NCBI RefSeq assembly: GCF_030065885.1
Contig: NZ_JASJCS010000002.1
Span: forward strand, 1 to 64,000
From: Ilumatobacter sp.
GTDB taxonomy: Bacteria; Actinomycetota; Acidimicrobiia; Acidimicrobiales; Ilumatobacteraceae
Length of the DNA stretch: 64,000 nt
Direction of reading: 5' to 3'
The notes beneath the pieces were generated by a model. The model was not told the origin of the DNA. It ran no database searches and saw only the letters and a list, made by a program, of their open reading frames with translations. A program made the position numbers and the translations under genes. Below, piece after piece: positions 35,052 through 44,631 of this stretch; the stretch's first letter is position 1; each line of letters begins with the position of its first letter.

Positions 35052-36749
35052 GTGGCTGGCGAGGGATTGATCGACCTGATCCGGTCGTCGGTGATCGGGC
35101 GCGACGAGATGGTGACCGGGCCGTTCGGGCCGCGGCCCGTCGTGTACGCCGACTACACGGCCTCGGGCCGGTCGCTGTCGTTCATCGAGGACTACATCTG
35201 CGACGTCGTCCTGCCGCTCTACGCCAACACCCACACCGAGTCGTCGGGCACCGGGCTGCAGACCAGCCGGTTCCGGGAGGACGCACGCGAGATCATCGGG
35301 CGATGCGTCGGTGCGGGTGACGAGCATGCGGTGATCTTCTGCGGCAGTGGCTCGACGGCGGCCATCGCGAAGATGGTCGGCGTCCTCGGGCTGCGCGTGC
35401 CCTCGGTGCTCGAGGATCGGCACCACCTCACGTCGCACATCCCGCCCGACGAACGACCGGTCGTCTTCATCGGACCGTTCGAGCACCACTCGAACGAGCT
35501 GCCGTGGCGTGAGTCGATCGCCGACGTCGTGACGATCGACGAGGACGAGGACGGCCACGTCGACCTGATGCACCTCGAGGCCGAGCTCGAACGGCACCGC
35601 GACCGGCCGCAGCTGATCGGCTCGTTCTCGGCGGCCTCGAACGTCACCGGCATCATGACCGACGTCCGCGCCGTCTCGAGCCTGCTGCACCGGTACGGCG
35701 CCATCGCGCTCTGGGACTACGCCGCGGCCGCGCCGTACGTGGGCATCGGGATGGGGTCACCGGCCGACGGCGACGGCTACCTCGACGCGATCTTCGTGTC
35801 GCCGCACAAGATGATCGGCGGGCCTGGCACGCCCGGACTCCTGGTCGCCCGCCGTGATCTGTTCCGAAACCGTGTGCCCGACGTCCCGGGTGGCGGCACG
35901 GTGGCCTACGTCAACCCCACCGAGCACGACTACCTACCCGAGGTCGAGCACCGTGAGGAGGGCGGCACGCCCGACATCGTCGGGTCGATCCGCGCCGGGC
36001 TGATCTTCCAGCTCAAGGAGGCCGTGGGCATCGACACGATCGTGCGTCGCGAGGAGCGGTTCGTGCGACGGGCGATCGATGCGTGGAGCCGACACGACAA
36101 CCTGTCGATCCTCGGCAGCCGCGAGGCCGACCGGCTCTCGATCGTCTCGTTCGTGGTGCGCGATCACCCGACCGAGGCGGGCGCCGCCCGCTTCCTGCAC
36201 CACAACTTCGTGGTCGCCGTGCTCAACGACCTCTTCGGCATCCAGTCACGCGGCGGCTGCTCGTGTGCCGGCCCGTACGGTCACCGCCTCCTCGGCATCG
36301 ACATCGATCGCTCACACGAGTTCGAGCGCGAGGTCAACCGCGGCTGCGAGGGGATCAAGCCGGGCTGGGTCCGCGTCAACTTCAACTACTTCATCGACGA
36401 CGAGACCTTCGACTACATCGTCGGCGCCGTCGCCCTGGTGGCCGACGAGGGACGTGCGCTGCTCCCCTACTACCGGTTCGAGCCCGACACCGGGTTGTGG
36501 CGCCACCGGGACGGCCTCGGCGAGCCACCTCTCTCGCTCCACGACGTGGACTACCTGGCTGGTTCGATGCACTACCAGCGCCGCCCGCACCCGCTGCCGG
36601 CCGGCGGACTGAGCGAGTACCTCGACCAGGCGAAGGCGCTGATCGGCGAGTTGACCACCTCGGTGCCCGAGCCGATCGGAGTGCCCGGCACCACCGAGGA
36701 CTTCGAGCACCTGCGCTGGTTCCGCTATCCCGACGAAGCCTGTGTGTGA
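35052..36749 (+). CDS. Class V aminotransferase (cysteine desulfurase-like), PLP-dependent
   Basis: 565 aa, longer than the roughly 400 aa of classical cysteine desulfurases. [56 protein letters not shown] and [15 protein letters not shown] (PLP lysine about K253) define the fold. A Cys-containing loop [17 protein letters not shown] lies in the catalytic-loop region. An extra C-terminal region of about 100 residues follows. Substrate unknown. Its last 25 bases overlap the convergent amidohydrolase gene. Confidence 0.9.
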   Translation: MAGEGLIDLIRSSVIGRDEMVTGPFGPRPVVYADYTASGRSLSFIEDYICDVVLPLYANTHTESSGTGLQTSRFREDAREIIGRCVGAGDEHAVIFCGSGSTAAIAKMVGVLGLRVPSVLEDRHHLTSHIPPDERPVVFIGPFEHHSNELPWRESIADVVTIDEDEDGHVDLMHLEAELERHRDRPQLIGSFSAASNVTGIMTDVRAVSSLLHRYGAIALWDYAAAAPYVGIGMGSPADGDGYLDAIFVSPHKMIGGPGTPGLLVARRDLFRNRVPDVPGGGTVAYVNPTEHDYLPEVEHREEGGTPDIVGSIRAGLIFQLKEAVGIDTIVRREERFVRRAIDAWSRHDNLSILGSREADRLSIVSFVVRDHPTEAGAARFLHHNFVVAVLNDLFGIQSRGGCSCAGPYGHRLLGIDIDRSHEFEREVNRGCEGIKPGWVRVNFNYFIDDETFDYIVGAVALVADEGRALLPYYRFEPDTGLWRHRDGLGEPPLSLHDVDYLAGSMHYQRRPHPLPAGGLSEYLDQAKALIGELTTSVPEPIGVPGTTEDFEHLRWFRYPDEACV

Positions 36750-37981
36750 ACGGTCGCCGACGTCGATGACTCGGCGACCAGGCGCCCGCCCCTGAACGTC
36801 TTGCGGTTCGCCGGTGCGTCGGCGATGGCGCCTCGGATGGACGGCGCATCGATCGCGACGAAGTCGGCCGGGTCGCCGCGCTCGAAGCGCACGGGGTCGA
36901 GACCGAGCGCTCGGCGCCCGTTGTTGCTGACCATGTCGTAGGCCTCGTCGGGCAGCACGTGACCGGCCATCACCATCAGCGCCGCCGTCTCCAGCGGGTC
37001 CGACCGGCCGACCAGGTTGAACGGGTCCTGCACGTTGTCGGCGCCCGCTGCCAGCAGCACGCCGGCGTCACCGAGCGCGTGCAGCGCAGTCAGCCCACGG
37101 GGCGGGGCCACGGGGTGATCGCGCCCCTGGAGGAAGAGGTTCGTCTGCGGGAGCGGGATGACGGCGATGCCGGCGCCGGCCACCTCGCGGGCCACCTCGG
37201 CCTGCACCTCGGGCGGCTGCATGCCGAGGCTGACGCAGTGGCTCGCCGCGACGCGGCCGCCGAAGCCGGAGTCGGTGACCTGGCGGGCGAGCTCGCGCAG
37301 GGTCAGCGACGTGATGTCGAGCGTCTCGTCGACGTGCAGGTCGACCCCGATGCCGGCGGCGTCGGCCCGCGCCAGCGCGTCGGCGATCGATGCGGCGCCG
37401 GCCGGCTCGAGCGCAGGGCACCCGCCGACGAGGTCGACGCCCGCTTCGATGGCGGCGGTCATCGCCGAGGCGTTGGCCTCCGAGCCCGGGCCCACGATCG
37501 GCGAGTTCGTGAGCGCCACGAGCTGCACGTCCACCAACCCGGCGAACGGCTCGACCGCCTCCTGCGCGGCGACGAGGTGCGCGATGCCGGCCGTCGCCCC
37601 CGTGTTGACGTGGCTGCGGACCGCCGTGACGCCGCTGACCAGCAGCTTCTCGAGGGCCGCCCGGATCCGCATCACCATGTCGTCGTGCGTGAACATGCCG
37701 GTCTGTGCGGCTGCGATCCACGCGTCGATCGCACCCGGCAGGTCACCGGTCGGATTCGGCACCCGTTCGGCGGTCAGGGCCTTGTCGAGGTGGGCGTGCG
37801 GTTCGACCATCGCCGGGAGCAGCAGCCAACCATCGACGTCGACCGCCTCCGAACCGGCTGCGCCGCCGGATGCCGCAGGTTCGACCGGTCGATGGTCGAC
37901 GATCTCGGCGATACGGCCGGCCTCGATGCGAATGTCGACCCTGCGACCGTCTGTGAGGCGGGCGTTCCGGATCGTCGACAT
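36725..37981 (-). CDS. Cytosine/creatinine deaminase-like amidohydrolase
   Basis: 418 aa. The HAHLDKAL motif (HxHLDK), GVTAVRSHVNT, DLHVDET, ASHCVSLG and AAGADNVQDPF match the cytosine deaminase/N-isopropylammelide amidohydrolase branch. Such enzymes deaminate cytosine, creatinine or related rings using one metal ion. Start ATG at 37981 has a TACGCT box 7 nt upstream. The nearby creatininase-family gene makes a creatinine-type substrate possible, but this is inference. Confidence 0.87.
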   Translation of the reverse strand: MSTIRNARLTDGRRVDIRIEAGRIAEIVDHRPVEPAASGGAAGSEAVDVDGWLLLPAMVEPHAHLDKALTAERVPNPTGDLPGAIDAWIAAAQTGMFTHDDMVMRIRAALEKLLVSGVTAVRSHVNTGATAGIAHLVAAQEAVEPFAGLVDVQLVALTNSPIVGPGSEANASAMTAAIEAGVDLVGGCPALEPAGAASIADALARADAAGIGVDLHVDETLDITSLTLRELARQVTDSGFGGRVAASHCVSLGMQPPEVQAEVAREVAGAGIAVIPLPQTNLFLQGRDHPVAPPRGLTALHALGDAGVLLAAGADNVQDPFNLVGRSDPLETAALMVMAGHVLPDEAYDMVSNNGRRALGLDPVRFERGDPADFVAIDAPSIRGAIADAPANRKTFRGGRLVAESSTSATVHTQASSG

Positions 37982-37988
37982 CGACAGC

Positions 37989-37994
37989 AGCGTA
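37989..37994 (-). promoter_or_regulatory. -10 box, deaminase-like amidohydrolase
   Basis: TACGCT on the minus strand, 7-nt spacer to the ATG at 37981. Confidence 0.5.
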
Positions 37995-38031
37995 GGCACA
38001 CCCCGAGAGCGCAGGCGCCTTCGCCGAGGCG

Positions 38032-38037
38032 TACGCT
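38032..38037 (+). promoter_or_regulatory. -10 box, small zinc-finger-like gene
   Basis: TACGCT, 6-nt spacer to the GTG at 38044. Confidence 0.45.
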
Positions 38038-38043
38038 CGGCGC

Positions 38044-38241
38044 GTGGCGGAGATGCGGTCGCTGGTGTGTTCGGCGTGCCGACACGAGATCGCGTACGAC
38101 GACACGGTCGTGACCGTGGGCGGCCGCCGGTTCCACTCGGCGTGCGTGGAGGCGCACCGCGCCGAGCGGCCGACGTCCCAGCAAGCGGTCGGCACGTTTG
38201 CGCGCTTCTTCGAGCGGATCGGCCGCGTGCTCGGCCGCTGA
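38044..38241 (+). CDS. Small zinc-binding-motif protein
   Basis: 65 aa. CSACRHEI and HSACVEAH give a C-x2-C / H-x2-C arrangement like a short LIM/treble-clef zinc finger, followed by a basic helical tail (FARFFERIGRVLGR). Unknown function. Supported by the leaderless promoter spacing and by codon use like its neighbours. Its stop is 19 bases before the creatininase-family start. Confidence 0.65.
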   Translation: MAEMRSLVCSACRHEIAYDDTVVTVGGRRFHSACVEAHRAERPTSQQAVGTFARFFERIGRVLGR

Positions 38242-38248
38242 CTCCACC

Positions 38249-38254
38249 TACGAT
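38249..38254 (+). promoter_or_regulatory. -10 box, creatininase-family gene
   Basis: TACGAT, 6-nt spacer to the ATG at 38261. Confidence 0.45.
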
Positions 38255-38260
38255 CGCTGC

Positions 38261-39031
38261 ATGTCGCGTCGCTACGAGGATCTCACCGGGCCGCAGGTCG
38301 CCGAGGTGATCGGCCCCGAGTCGATCCTGCTGCTGCCCGTCGGTGCCGTCGAGCAGCACGGGCCGCACCTGCCGATGTCCGTCGACCACGTGATCGCCCA
38401 CGAGACTGCGACCGCCGTCGTCGAGCGGGTCGGCGACGAGCTCGACGTCTGGCAGCTGCCGACACTGTCGGTCAGCAAGTCGAACGAGCACGCCTGGGCT
38501 GCCGGCACGCTCTGGCTGAGGGCCGAGACGCTGCTGGCCGTGCTCCGCGACCTCGGCCGGTGCCTCGCGACTACCGGCGCCGAGCGGCTCGTGCTCCTCA
38601 ACGGCCACGGTGGCAACACGACCTTGCTCAACACGGCGCTCCGCGAGCTCCGGCTGGAGTTCGGCTTCAAGACGTTCCTCGTCCACCCGTCGGTTCCGCC
38701 CGCGTACGGCGGCACGTCGACCGAGTCCGAGCTCGGCATGGGGATCCACGGCGGCCTCCACGAGACGTCGGTGTTCATGCACCTGCGCCCCGATCAGGTC
38801 GACCTGTCGGCGGTCGAACGCAAGGTGCCCGAGGCGCTGGCGCAGAACCGCTTCGTGAAGTTCGGTGGCTCGGTGATGTTCGGTTGGCTGTCGAACGACT
38901 TCGATCCCGAGGGCTACATCGGCGACCCGACCGGTGCCACCGCCGAGCTCGGTCAGGAGCTCTTCGAGGCGAACGTCGCTCACCTCTGCGAGCAGCTCGC
39001 AGAGATCAAGACGTTCGACTTCGGCCGCTGA
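38261..39031 (+). CDS. Creatininase family amidohydrolase
   Basis: 256 aa. Metal ligands are visible in VGAVEQHGPHLPMSVDH (E31, H33, D42), VLLNGHGGNTTLLN and GIHGGLHETSVF. Family members open cyclic amides or cleave formamides: creatinine to creatine, FAPy deformylase (ArfB), mycofactocin MftE and others. No mycofactocin or F420/riboflavin genes lie next to it. Downstream the kinase-like gene follows after 10 bases. Confidence 0.9.
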   Translation: MSRRYEDLTGPQVAEVIGPESILLLPVGAVEQHGPHLPMSVDHVIAHETATAVVERVGDELDVWQLPTLSVSKSNEHAWAAGTLWLRAETLLAVLRDLGRCLATTGAERLVLLNGHGGNTTLLNTALRELRLEFGFKTFLVHPSVPPAYGGTSTESELGMGIHGGLHETSVFMHLRPDQVDLSAVERKVPEALAQNRFVKFGGSVMFGWLSNDFDPEGYIGDPTGATAELGQELFEANVAHLCEQLAEIKTFDFGR

Positions 39032-39041
39032 TCAGCTGCAC

Positions 39042-39965
39042 GTGGACCCGGTCGTCGTCCCCGACCTCGTACGCCAGCGAGCGGCCTCGATGGGCGACCT
39101 CGGGACGACCTGGCTCGCCGAGCTGCCCGAGATCGTGCGAGCGGTGGCCGAACGCTGGGACCTCCGGATCGGCGACGTGTACGAGGGAGGCACGGCGTCG
39201 CTGGTCGTCGCGGCGAACGCCTCGGACGACACGGCGTGCGTGCTCAAGGTCGCGATGCCGTTCGACGACGCCGCGTTCGACACGTTCGATCGAGCCGTCT
39301 ACGTCCACCAGGTGGCCGACGGGAGGGGCTGCCCTCGGCTGTTGCGCCACGACGTCGAGCCGCGCGCGCTGCTCCTCGAACGGCTCGGCCCGAACCTCGA
39401 CCGGCTCGGCTTCGGGGTCCCCGACATCCTGACCACCGTTGCCGACACGCTGCGCGAGTTCTGGCGGCCGGTCGCGTCGGACGCTCCCCTGCCGACCGGC
39501 GCCGATCAGGCGAGGGCGCTCGGTGAGTTCATCACCTCGGCCTGGGACGAGCTCGGCCGCCCGTGCCCGCGCATCGTGGTCGACCGTGCGCTCGACCTCT
39601 GCCAGTCACGGATCGACGCGTTCGAGCGGTCGGATGCCGTGCTCGTCCACGGTGACGCCCACGGTTGGAACACACTGCAGGCGGACGAGCACGGGTACAA
39701 GCTCGTGGACCCCGAGGGTCTCATCTCCGATCGTGCCCACGACCTCGGTGTCCCGATGCGCGAGTACAACGAGCCACTGCTGCAGGGCGACACCGTCGCA
39801 CTGACGCGGGCACGTGCGAACGAGCTCGCCGAACGATGCGGTGCCGACGAGCAAGCCGTCTGGGAGTGGGGCTTCATCGAGCGGGTCTCGACGGGCCTGG
39901 CGAACCTCCTCGACTTCGAGGAGGGTGGCGACGAGTTCCTCGAGGTGGCGCAGCGGTGCTCGTGA
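39042..39965 (+). CDS. Aminoglycoside/hydroxyurea-type phosphotransferase family protein
   Basis: 307 aa kinase fold. A nucleotide-binding Lys lies in CVLKVAMP, the catalytic loop HGDAHGWNTL gives H203, D205 and N210, and the DPEG motif carries D223. Closest in style to the streptomycin 6-kinase/APH(6) family. In an environmental actinobacterium it may phosphorylate a sugar or metabolite rather than a drug. Directly follows the creatininase-family gene; start GTG at 39042 is likely but the ATG 18 codons later is possible. Confidence 0.82.
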   Translation: MDPVVVPDLVRQRAASMGDLGTTWLAELPEIVRAVAERWDLRIGDVYEGGTASLVVAANASDDTACVLKVAMPFDDAAFDTFDRAVYVHQVADGRGCPRLLRHDVEPRALLLERLGPNLDRLGFGVPDILTTVADTLREFWRPVASDAPLPTGADQARALGEFITSAWDELGRPCPRIVVDRALDLCQSRIDAFERSDAVLVHGDAHGWNTLQADEHGYKLVDPEGLISDRAHDLGVPMREYNEPLLQGDTVALTRARANELAERCGADEQAVWEWGFIERVSTGLANLLDFEEGGDEFLEVAQRCS

Positions 39966-40040
39966 GTCCGCTCTTCGGTGCCGCTACCTGCGACTGGAGT
40001 ACGTTGGGCGGCGACACTCCGTACCTGAGAGGGGACGACC

Positions 40041-41303
40041 ATGCGCCCACGTACTCGAGTTCTCGTCGCGGTCAGCGCTTCGCTGGCGGTGGGGGTTCCG
40101 CTCGTCTCACCGTCGTCGGCGGCATCCGGCGGACACCACGCCGAGGCACGGACCGTCGTCGGCGTCGAGTTCCTCGGCGAGGTGGTGGTGCCCACCGGCA
40201 CGCTGTTCGACGGCACCGAGATCGGTGGTCTGTCCAGCATCACCTACGACCGGGGCCGTGACGTCTACTACGTCGTCTCCGACGACCAGGGCAACCGCCC
40301 CACCGGCGATCCGGTCCGCTACTACACCGTCGAGCTGGACATCGACGACGTGAGTAGCAGTCGCGGCGACGATCGCAGCGACGACGCGAGCAGTGACGAC
40401 GACAGCAGCGACGACGACAGCAGCGACGGTGGCACCCCTGACGCCGGTCTGGAGCTCGAGTTCGAGGACGTCACGCAGCTCTTCGATCGGGGGAAGGTGC
40501 CGTTCGCCCCGGGCGGTGTCGACCCCGAGGGCTTCGCACTCGCCCGCGGCGGACAGCTCTACCTGTCGTCGGAGGGCAACTCGCTCGCCGATCCGATCAT
40601 CGACCCGTTCGTCCGCCGCTACAACCGTCGCGGCAAGGTCACGGCCGAGTTGCCGATCCCCGACTACTACTTCTCGAATGGCGTCGACCGCGGGGTCAGG
40701 TTCAACCTCTCGTTCGAGAGCCTGAACCCCACGCCGAACCGGCGCGAGCTCGTCACGGCGGGTGAGGGTGCGCTCTTCCAGGACGGCCCGGCGTCGACGT
40801 TCACCAACGGGAGCCTGGCGCGGGTCCTCGTCTACGACCTCCGCGGTCGTGAGCCGGTTACCGAGTACGTGTACGAGGTCGGGCCGTGGGCCGAACCGTC
40901 CACCATCTTCGGCGTCAACGGGATCGTCGAGGTGCTCCCGATCGACGACGCCGGCACGATGCTGGTGATGGAGCGCTCGTTCTCCGTCGGCGGGATCCTG
41001 GGCGGCGGCACCGGGAACGTCGTGGTGATCAACGAGATCTCGACGGCGGGAGCGACCGACGTGCTCGGCGTCGACGCGCTCTACGACGGTGGCGCACCGA
41101 TCCCGCTGACACCGGTCTCGCAACGTGAGGTGTTCGCCTTCGACGATCTCGGCATCCCGATCGACAACATCGAGGGCATGACGTTCGGTCCGCAGTTGGA
41201 CGACGGCCGTCACACGCTGGTGATCGTCAGCGACAACAACTTCAACGCCGGCCAGTTCACCCAGTTCATCGTCCTCGCGTTGGACATCGAACGCGACCGC
41301 TGA
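40041..41303 (+). CDS. Secreted esterase-like phytase-family protein
   Basis: 420 aa. Sec signal peptide (residues 1-28, ending SSAASGG). Segments GLSSITYDRGRDVYYVVSDD, VDPEGFALARGGQLYLSSEGN, NRRELVTAGEGALFQDG and IDNIEGMTFGPQLDDGRHTLVIVSDNNF match the phytase-like esterase domain (PF13449 type), a beta-propeller. An Asp/Ser-rich insertion (about residues 107-132) interrupts the first blades. It probably hydrolyses an extracellular phosphoester or ester; substrate unknown. AGAGGGG lies about 9 nt before the ATG and TACGTT at 40000-40005 is a possible -10. Confidence 0.85.
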   Translation: MRPRTRVLVAVSASLAVGVPLVSPSSAASGGHHAEARTVVGVEFLGEVVVPTGTLFDGTEIGGLSSITYDRGRDVYYVVSDDQGNRPTGDPVRYYTVELDIDDVSSSRGDDRSDDASSDDDSSDDDSSDGGTPDAGLELEFEDVTQLFDRGKVPFAPGGVDPEGFALARGGQLYLSSEGNSLADPIIDPFVRRYNRRGKVTAELPIPDYYFSNGVDRGVRFNLSFESLNPTPNRRELVTAGEGALFQDGPASTFTNGSLARVLVYDLRGREPVTEYVYEVGPWAEPSTIFGVNGIVEVLPIDDAGTMLVMERSFSVGGILGGGTGNVVVINEISTAGATDVLGVDALYDGGAPIPLTPVSQREVFAFDDLGIPIDNIEGMTFGPQLDDGRHTLVIVSDNNFNAGQFTQFIVLALDIERDR

Positions 41304-41357
41304 ACACCGAGCCGCTTCGGGGTCAGCGGTCGAGGTGCTCGCTGCACCCGGTGCCGG

Positions 41358-42134
41358 TCATCGCCAGAGTCCGATCTCGCGCTCGAAGCGGTCCACCAGC
41401 GGCGGCACGACGGCGTCGAGCGCCCAGGCGACGTCGGCCCGGTCGGTCAGCTCCTCGCGCCGCGCCCACCTGCCCAGCGTTCGAAGCTCATCGTCGAGGT
41501 TCGGGTCGATCTCGCCCCACCGCACCGCAGCTCGATCCCGATCGGTCGTCCACGTACCGTCGTGCACGCTCACCAGGCCGGCCACGGCCAGCAAGGTCTT
41601 GCGTGCGATCCGCGTGCCGAGCACCGCGGCGTCGTCGCCGGCCCGATGGCGCGCCCTCCAGCGGCCCAGGTGCTGTTCGATGTCGCCGTTGAACCCCCGC
41701 GCCGCCCGTCTGTCGCCTGGATAGCCGGGCGTCGCCGCATGCGTCGTCTCGCCGACGAGCGGCACGCAGTAGTGGCGGAGGAAAACACGGAAGCCGTACG
41801 CCTCGTCGCCATCACCTGTGAGGTCGCTCGCTTCGGCAGCGCCGACCTCGACCGACCTGCACACCGATTCGAACCGGACCGTCAGCCCGTCGGAGAGCTC
41901 ACGGGCGAGGTCGGCACCGAGGTCGATCGCCAGCAGATCGACGTCCGAGGTCCGGAGGATGGCTTGTCCGGTCGCGACCGATCCGTAGAGGTAGAGCATC
42001 GCTGACGGGCACCGCCCGAGCACCCAGTCCGTTGCCGCCGCCAGGACCGGCTCGAACGCCGGCGGCACGTTCGACCGCGCCGTGCCGGTCGTGATCAGAC
42101 CACCGGTGGTCACCCCTTCGAGCGGGTCGCGCAT
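41358..42134 (-). CDS. Nucleotidyltransferase-domain protein
   Basis: 258 aa. LYLYGSVATGQAILRTSDVDLLAID is the GSx(10)DxD nucleotidyltransferase signature, near residues 48-72; the remainder is helical. Similar proteins include aminoglycoside adenylyltransferase-like and uncharacterised KNTase-like enzymes. Lies downstream of the luciferase-like monooxygenase on the same strand, with 32 bp between. Confidence 0.8.
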   Translation of the reverse strand: MRDPLEGVTTGGLITTGTARSNVPPAFEPVLAAATDWVLGRCPSAMLYLYGSVATGQAILRTSDVDLLAIDLGADLARELSDGLTVRFESVCRSVEVGAAEASDLTGDGDEAYGFRVFLRHYCVPLVGETTHAATPGYPGDRRAARGFNGDIEQHLGRWRARHRAGDDAAVLGTRIARKTLLAVAGLVSVHDGTWTTDRDRAAVRWGEIDPNLDDELRTLGRWARREELTDRADVAWALDAVVPPLVDRFEREIGLWR

Positions 42135-42166
42135 GGCGCCACCATGGCACGCGGCCGGTGTGGAGG

Positions 42167-43321
42167 TCAGGCCAGTTGCGGGAGGACTTCCTCGGCGAGG
42201 CGGTGGAGCTGCGTCTCGACCTTGCGGTAGGGGTCGCCGGGCATGGCAGGGAACAGCGCCAGGTTCTCGATGCCGAGCTCGTCGCGGTACCAGGCGATGG
42301 TCTCGGCAACGTCGTCGGGAGACCCGACCACCCACGTGCGCTGGCGGTCCATCGAGTCGTCGAGCGTCGGGATCAGGCCCGGCTTGGCCGGCTTGCCGTC
42401 GTCGCCCATGTAGCCCTTGCTCCAGCCGTAGGGGCCGAGGAACTTCCAGAACTCGTCGTGACCGTTGCGCACCGACTCGATCGCCTGCTCGCGCGTGTCC
42501 TCGACGCACGTGCACAGCACCAGCATCCGCTTCTCCCCTCGCTCGAGCTCGCGCCCGTGCTTGTCGGCGTAGATCTCGGCGAAGCGCTCCCATCGCATCT
42601 TCACGAACGAGTGGTGGTTGTTCCAGAACACACCGCCCCATCCCGACACCGGTACCTGCTCGAGCGTCGGCGGGGACGTGATCGCCTGCCAGATCTCGTA
42701 CGGGTACAGCGGGCGCGGCACCAACGAGAGCGTCTCGACGAAGCCGCCACGATCGGGGATGCCGGGCGGCGGGAAGTCGAACACCTCGCCGTGGAACGAG
42801 AACGACTCGTTGTCCAGCGCCCGGGTGATGACCTCCATCGCCTCGTCGAACATCTTCCGGTTCAGCTCGTCGGCTGCGACCTGGTCGGGGTTGTCGAAGC
42901 TGCCGATCTTCGTGCCGAGGGATTCGGCCTCGCGCGGCACGGTCCCTCGCCCCACACCGAGGATGCCCCGCCCGCCGGAGATGTTGTGGAGGGTCGCGAA
43001 GTCCTCGGCCAGCTTGAGTGGGTGCCACTGCGGCACGATGTTGAACGCCATGCCGATGCGAAGCCGCTCGGTGCGTTCGGCGAGGATCGCGCCGATCAGC
43101 AGGCCGTTCGGGATCACCTCGTAGCCCTCGTACTGGAAGTGGTGCTCGGTCAGCCAGAACGAGTCGAACCCGAGGCGATCTGCGAGCACGCCGACGTCGA
43201 GGATCTGCTCGGTCGCCCGCCACACCTCGTGCTGGTCGTAGCGGCGGTCGGTCGGCGCCGGCGGGCCGGCACCCGCATCGGGCATCTCGACACCGCCGAA
43301 GAGGAACACCCCAGTGCGCAT
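42167..43321 (-). CDS. Luciferase-like (LLM-class) flavin monooxygenase
   Basis: 384 aa. WLTEHHFQYEGY (the EHH segment of bacterial luciferase alpha-type enzymes), IPQWHPLKLAEDFATLHNISGGRGILGVGRG and NGHDEFWKFLGPYGW. This branch uses FMNH2 and O2 rather than F420, so it needs a flavin reductase partner; the split-barrel protein at 17.2-17.7 kb is a distant candidate. Start ATG at 43321 has TACAGT 6 nt upstream. Confidence 0.9.
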   Translation of the reverse strand: MRTGVFLFGGVEMPDAGAGPPAPTDRRYDQHEVWRATEQILDVGVLADRLGFDSFWLTEHHFQYEGYEVIPNGLLIGAILAERTERLRIGMAFNIVPQWHPLKLAEDFATLHNISGGRGILGVGRGTVPREAESLGTKIGSFDNPDQVAADELNRKMFDEAMEVITRALDNESFSFHGEVFDFPPPGIPDRGGFVETLSLVPRPLYPYEIWQAITSPPTLEQVPVSGWGGVFWNNHHSFVKMRWERFAEIYADKHGRELERGEKRMLVLCTCVEDTREQAIESVRNGHDEFWKFLGPYGWSKGYMGDDGKPAKPGLIPTLDDSMDRQRTWVVGSPDDVAETIAWYRDELGIENLALFPAMPGDPYRKVETQLHRLAEEVLPQLA

Positions 43322-43327
43322 CTCGCT

Positions 43328-43333
43328 ACTGTA
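43328..43333 (-). promoter_or_regulatory. -10 box, luciferase-like monooxygenase
   Basis: TACAGT on the minus strand, 6-nt spacer to the ATG at 43321; a TCGACC sequence about 18 nt further upstream might be a -35. Confidence 0.5.
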
Positions 43334-43366
43334 GAAGGCGCCCGATGCGCGGTCGACTCGACGTCG

Positions 43367-43675
43367 TCAGTCGCTCCTGTCGTGCTCGGTGATGCGCACC
43401 CGCTCGAACGCCGTGCAGCTCGCGATCCGTTCGAACGGCCCCATCGCCCTGGCCACCTCGTCGAGCTCGTGCTGTGGGATCGACTTCCAGGCCTCCATCG
43501 ACTCCCACCAGATGACGGCCTGCACACGATGGACATCGTCGAGGCAGCACCACACTTCCTTCCGCACAAACCCGGGTTGGCGTTCGAGGAAGCGGGTCCA
43601 GTGGTGCTCCTCGACGCGGAGCCACTCGTCGCGGCTCTCGGGCGGCACGCTGAACGTGAGGAACTCGACCACCAT
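43367..43675 (-). CDS. TIGR03792-like antibiotic-biosynthesis-monooxygenase-type small protein
   Basis: 102 aa. VEFLTFSVPPESRDEWLRVEEHHW, FLERQPGFVRKEVW and VIWWESMEAWKSIPQHELD fit the uncharacterised TIGR03792 group of the dimeric alpha/beta-barrel (ABM-like) superfamily. May be a small cofactor-free oxygenase or stress protein; no function is established. Sits 45 bp upstream of the LLM monooxygenase. Confidence 0.8.
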   Translation of the reverse strand: MVVEFLTFSVPPESRDEWLRVEEHHWTRFLERQPGFVRKEVWCCLDDVHRVQAVIWWESMEAWKSIPQHELDEVARAMGPFERIASCTAFERVRITEHDRSD

Positions 43676-43683
43676 GGCCTGCG

Positions 43684-43689
43684 ACGCTA
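43684..43689 (-). promoter_or_regulatory. -10 box, ABM-like small protein
   Basis: TAGCGT on the minus strand, 8-nt spacer to the ATG at 43675. Confidence 0.45.
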
Positions 43690-43726
43690 GTCGGAGGCAC
43701 CGTGCCACCCTCCCGGACGGATCTCC

Positions 43727-43732
43727 TACTGT
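43727..43732 (+). promoter_or_regulatory. -10 box, metallophosphoesterase
   Basis: TACTGT, 7-nt spacer to the ATG at 43740. It overlaps the alternative GTG at 43731, which argues against that start. Confidence 0.5.
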
Positions 43733-43739
43733 GACCGGG

Positions 43740-44555
43740 ATGCGGATCGCACAGATCACCGACTGCCACATCGTCGACGAGGGTGCGCTCATGGCGGATC
43801 GCGTCGACTCGGCCGATCGGTTGACGCACGTCGTCGATGTGGTGAACGCGTTCCGCCCAGCGGTCGATCTCGTGCTGCTGACCGGTGACCTCGTGAACGA
43901 CGGCACGAGCAGCCAGTACGACCGGCTGGACACGATCCTCGGCCGGCTGCACCCGCCGGCGGTGCCGGTGATGGGCAACCACGACGATCGATCCGAGCTG
44001 CGCGCTCGCCATCCCGACGTGCTTCCCGCCGGCACCCCGGCGGACCCGATCGACTTCACCGTGGACGAGCACCCGCTGCGCATCGTGGTCCTCGACACCA
44101 CGATTCCGGGCGAGCACCGGGGCATGCTCAGCGACGACCAGCTGTCATGGCTCGACGACACGCTCGCCGATCGACCTGACCACCCGACGATCATCGCCCA
44201 GCACCACCCGCCGTTCCGCACGGGCCTCGAACGGATGGATGCGTACGGGCTGACCGGATCCGCCGAGGAGGCGGCGGTCGTGCAGCGCCACCCACACGTC
44301 GAAGCGGTCGTGTGCGGCCATCTGCACCGGACGATCCACACCCGATTCGGCGGCACCGTGGCGAGTTGCTGGCCGGCGACGGCGGCCCAGCTCCACCTCG
44401 GGCTCGACGACGGGCCGGTCGCCTACACCGATGCGCCGCCTGCGTTCGCGCTCCACGATTGGGACGCGCGATCTGGTCTCCGTTCGCACGCGGTCGAGGT
44501 GGGCGGCCACGACCGATGGATCCCGAGCTGGAGCGAGCATGTTCCGGTTGTGTGA
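43740..44555 (+). CDS. Calcineurin-like metallophosphoesterase (CpdA-like)
   Basis: 271 aa. Metal-ligand blocks are all present: ITDCHIV (D8, H10), LLTGDLVNDG, VMGNHDD, AQHHPP and CGHLHRTIHT. The pattern and length resemble 3',5'-cyclic-nucleotide phosphodiesterase CpdA and glycerophosphodiesterase GpdQ. Cytoplasmic; exact substrate unknown. Confidence 0.9.
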   Translation: MRIAQITDCHIVDEGALMADRVDSADRLTHVVDVVNAFRPAVDLVLLTGDLVNDGTSSQYDRLDTILGRLHPPAVPVMGNHDDRSELRARHPDVLPAGTPADPIDFTVDEHPLRIVVLDTTIPGEHRGMLSDDQLSWLDDTLADRPDHPTIIAQHHPPFRTGLERMDAYGLTGSAEEAAVVQRHPHVEAVVCGHLHRTIHTRFGGTVASCWPATAAQLHLGLDDGPVAYTDAPPAFALHDWDARSGLRSHAVEVGGHDRWIPSWSEHVPVV

Positions 44556-44616
44556 ACGGCCCGTGAACCGTCGCGCCGCGACGGGGCTTCGTGGTGAGGC
44601 GCCGGATCGCGCGGGC

Positions 44617-44622
44617 TACGGT
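44617..44622 (+). promoter_or_regulatory. -10 box upstream of transporter leader ORF
   Basis: TACGGT, 9 nt before an ATG at 44632 and 50 nt before the ABC ATPase start. Confidence 0.45.
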
Positions 44623-44631
44623 GCATCTGCG

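Noticed and set aside
39042-39965. Acquired antibiotic resistance gene
   Set aside because: The kinase fold fits, but codon use is native, no mobile element is near and the family is broad, so calling it a resistance determinant is not justified.
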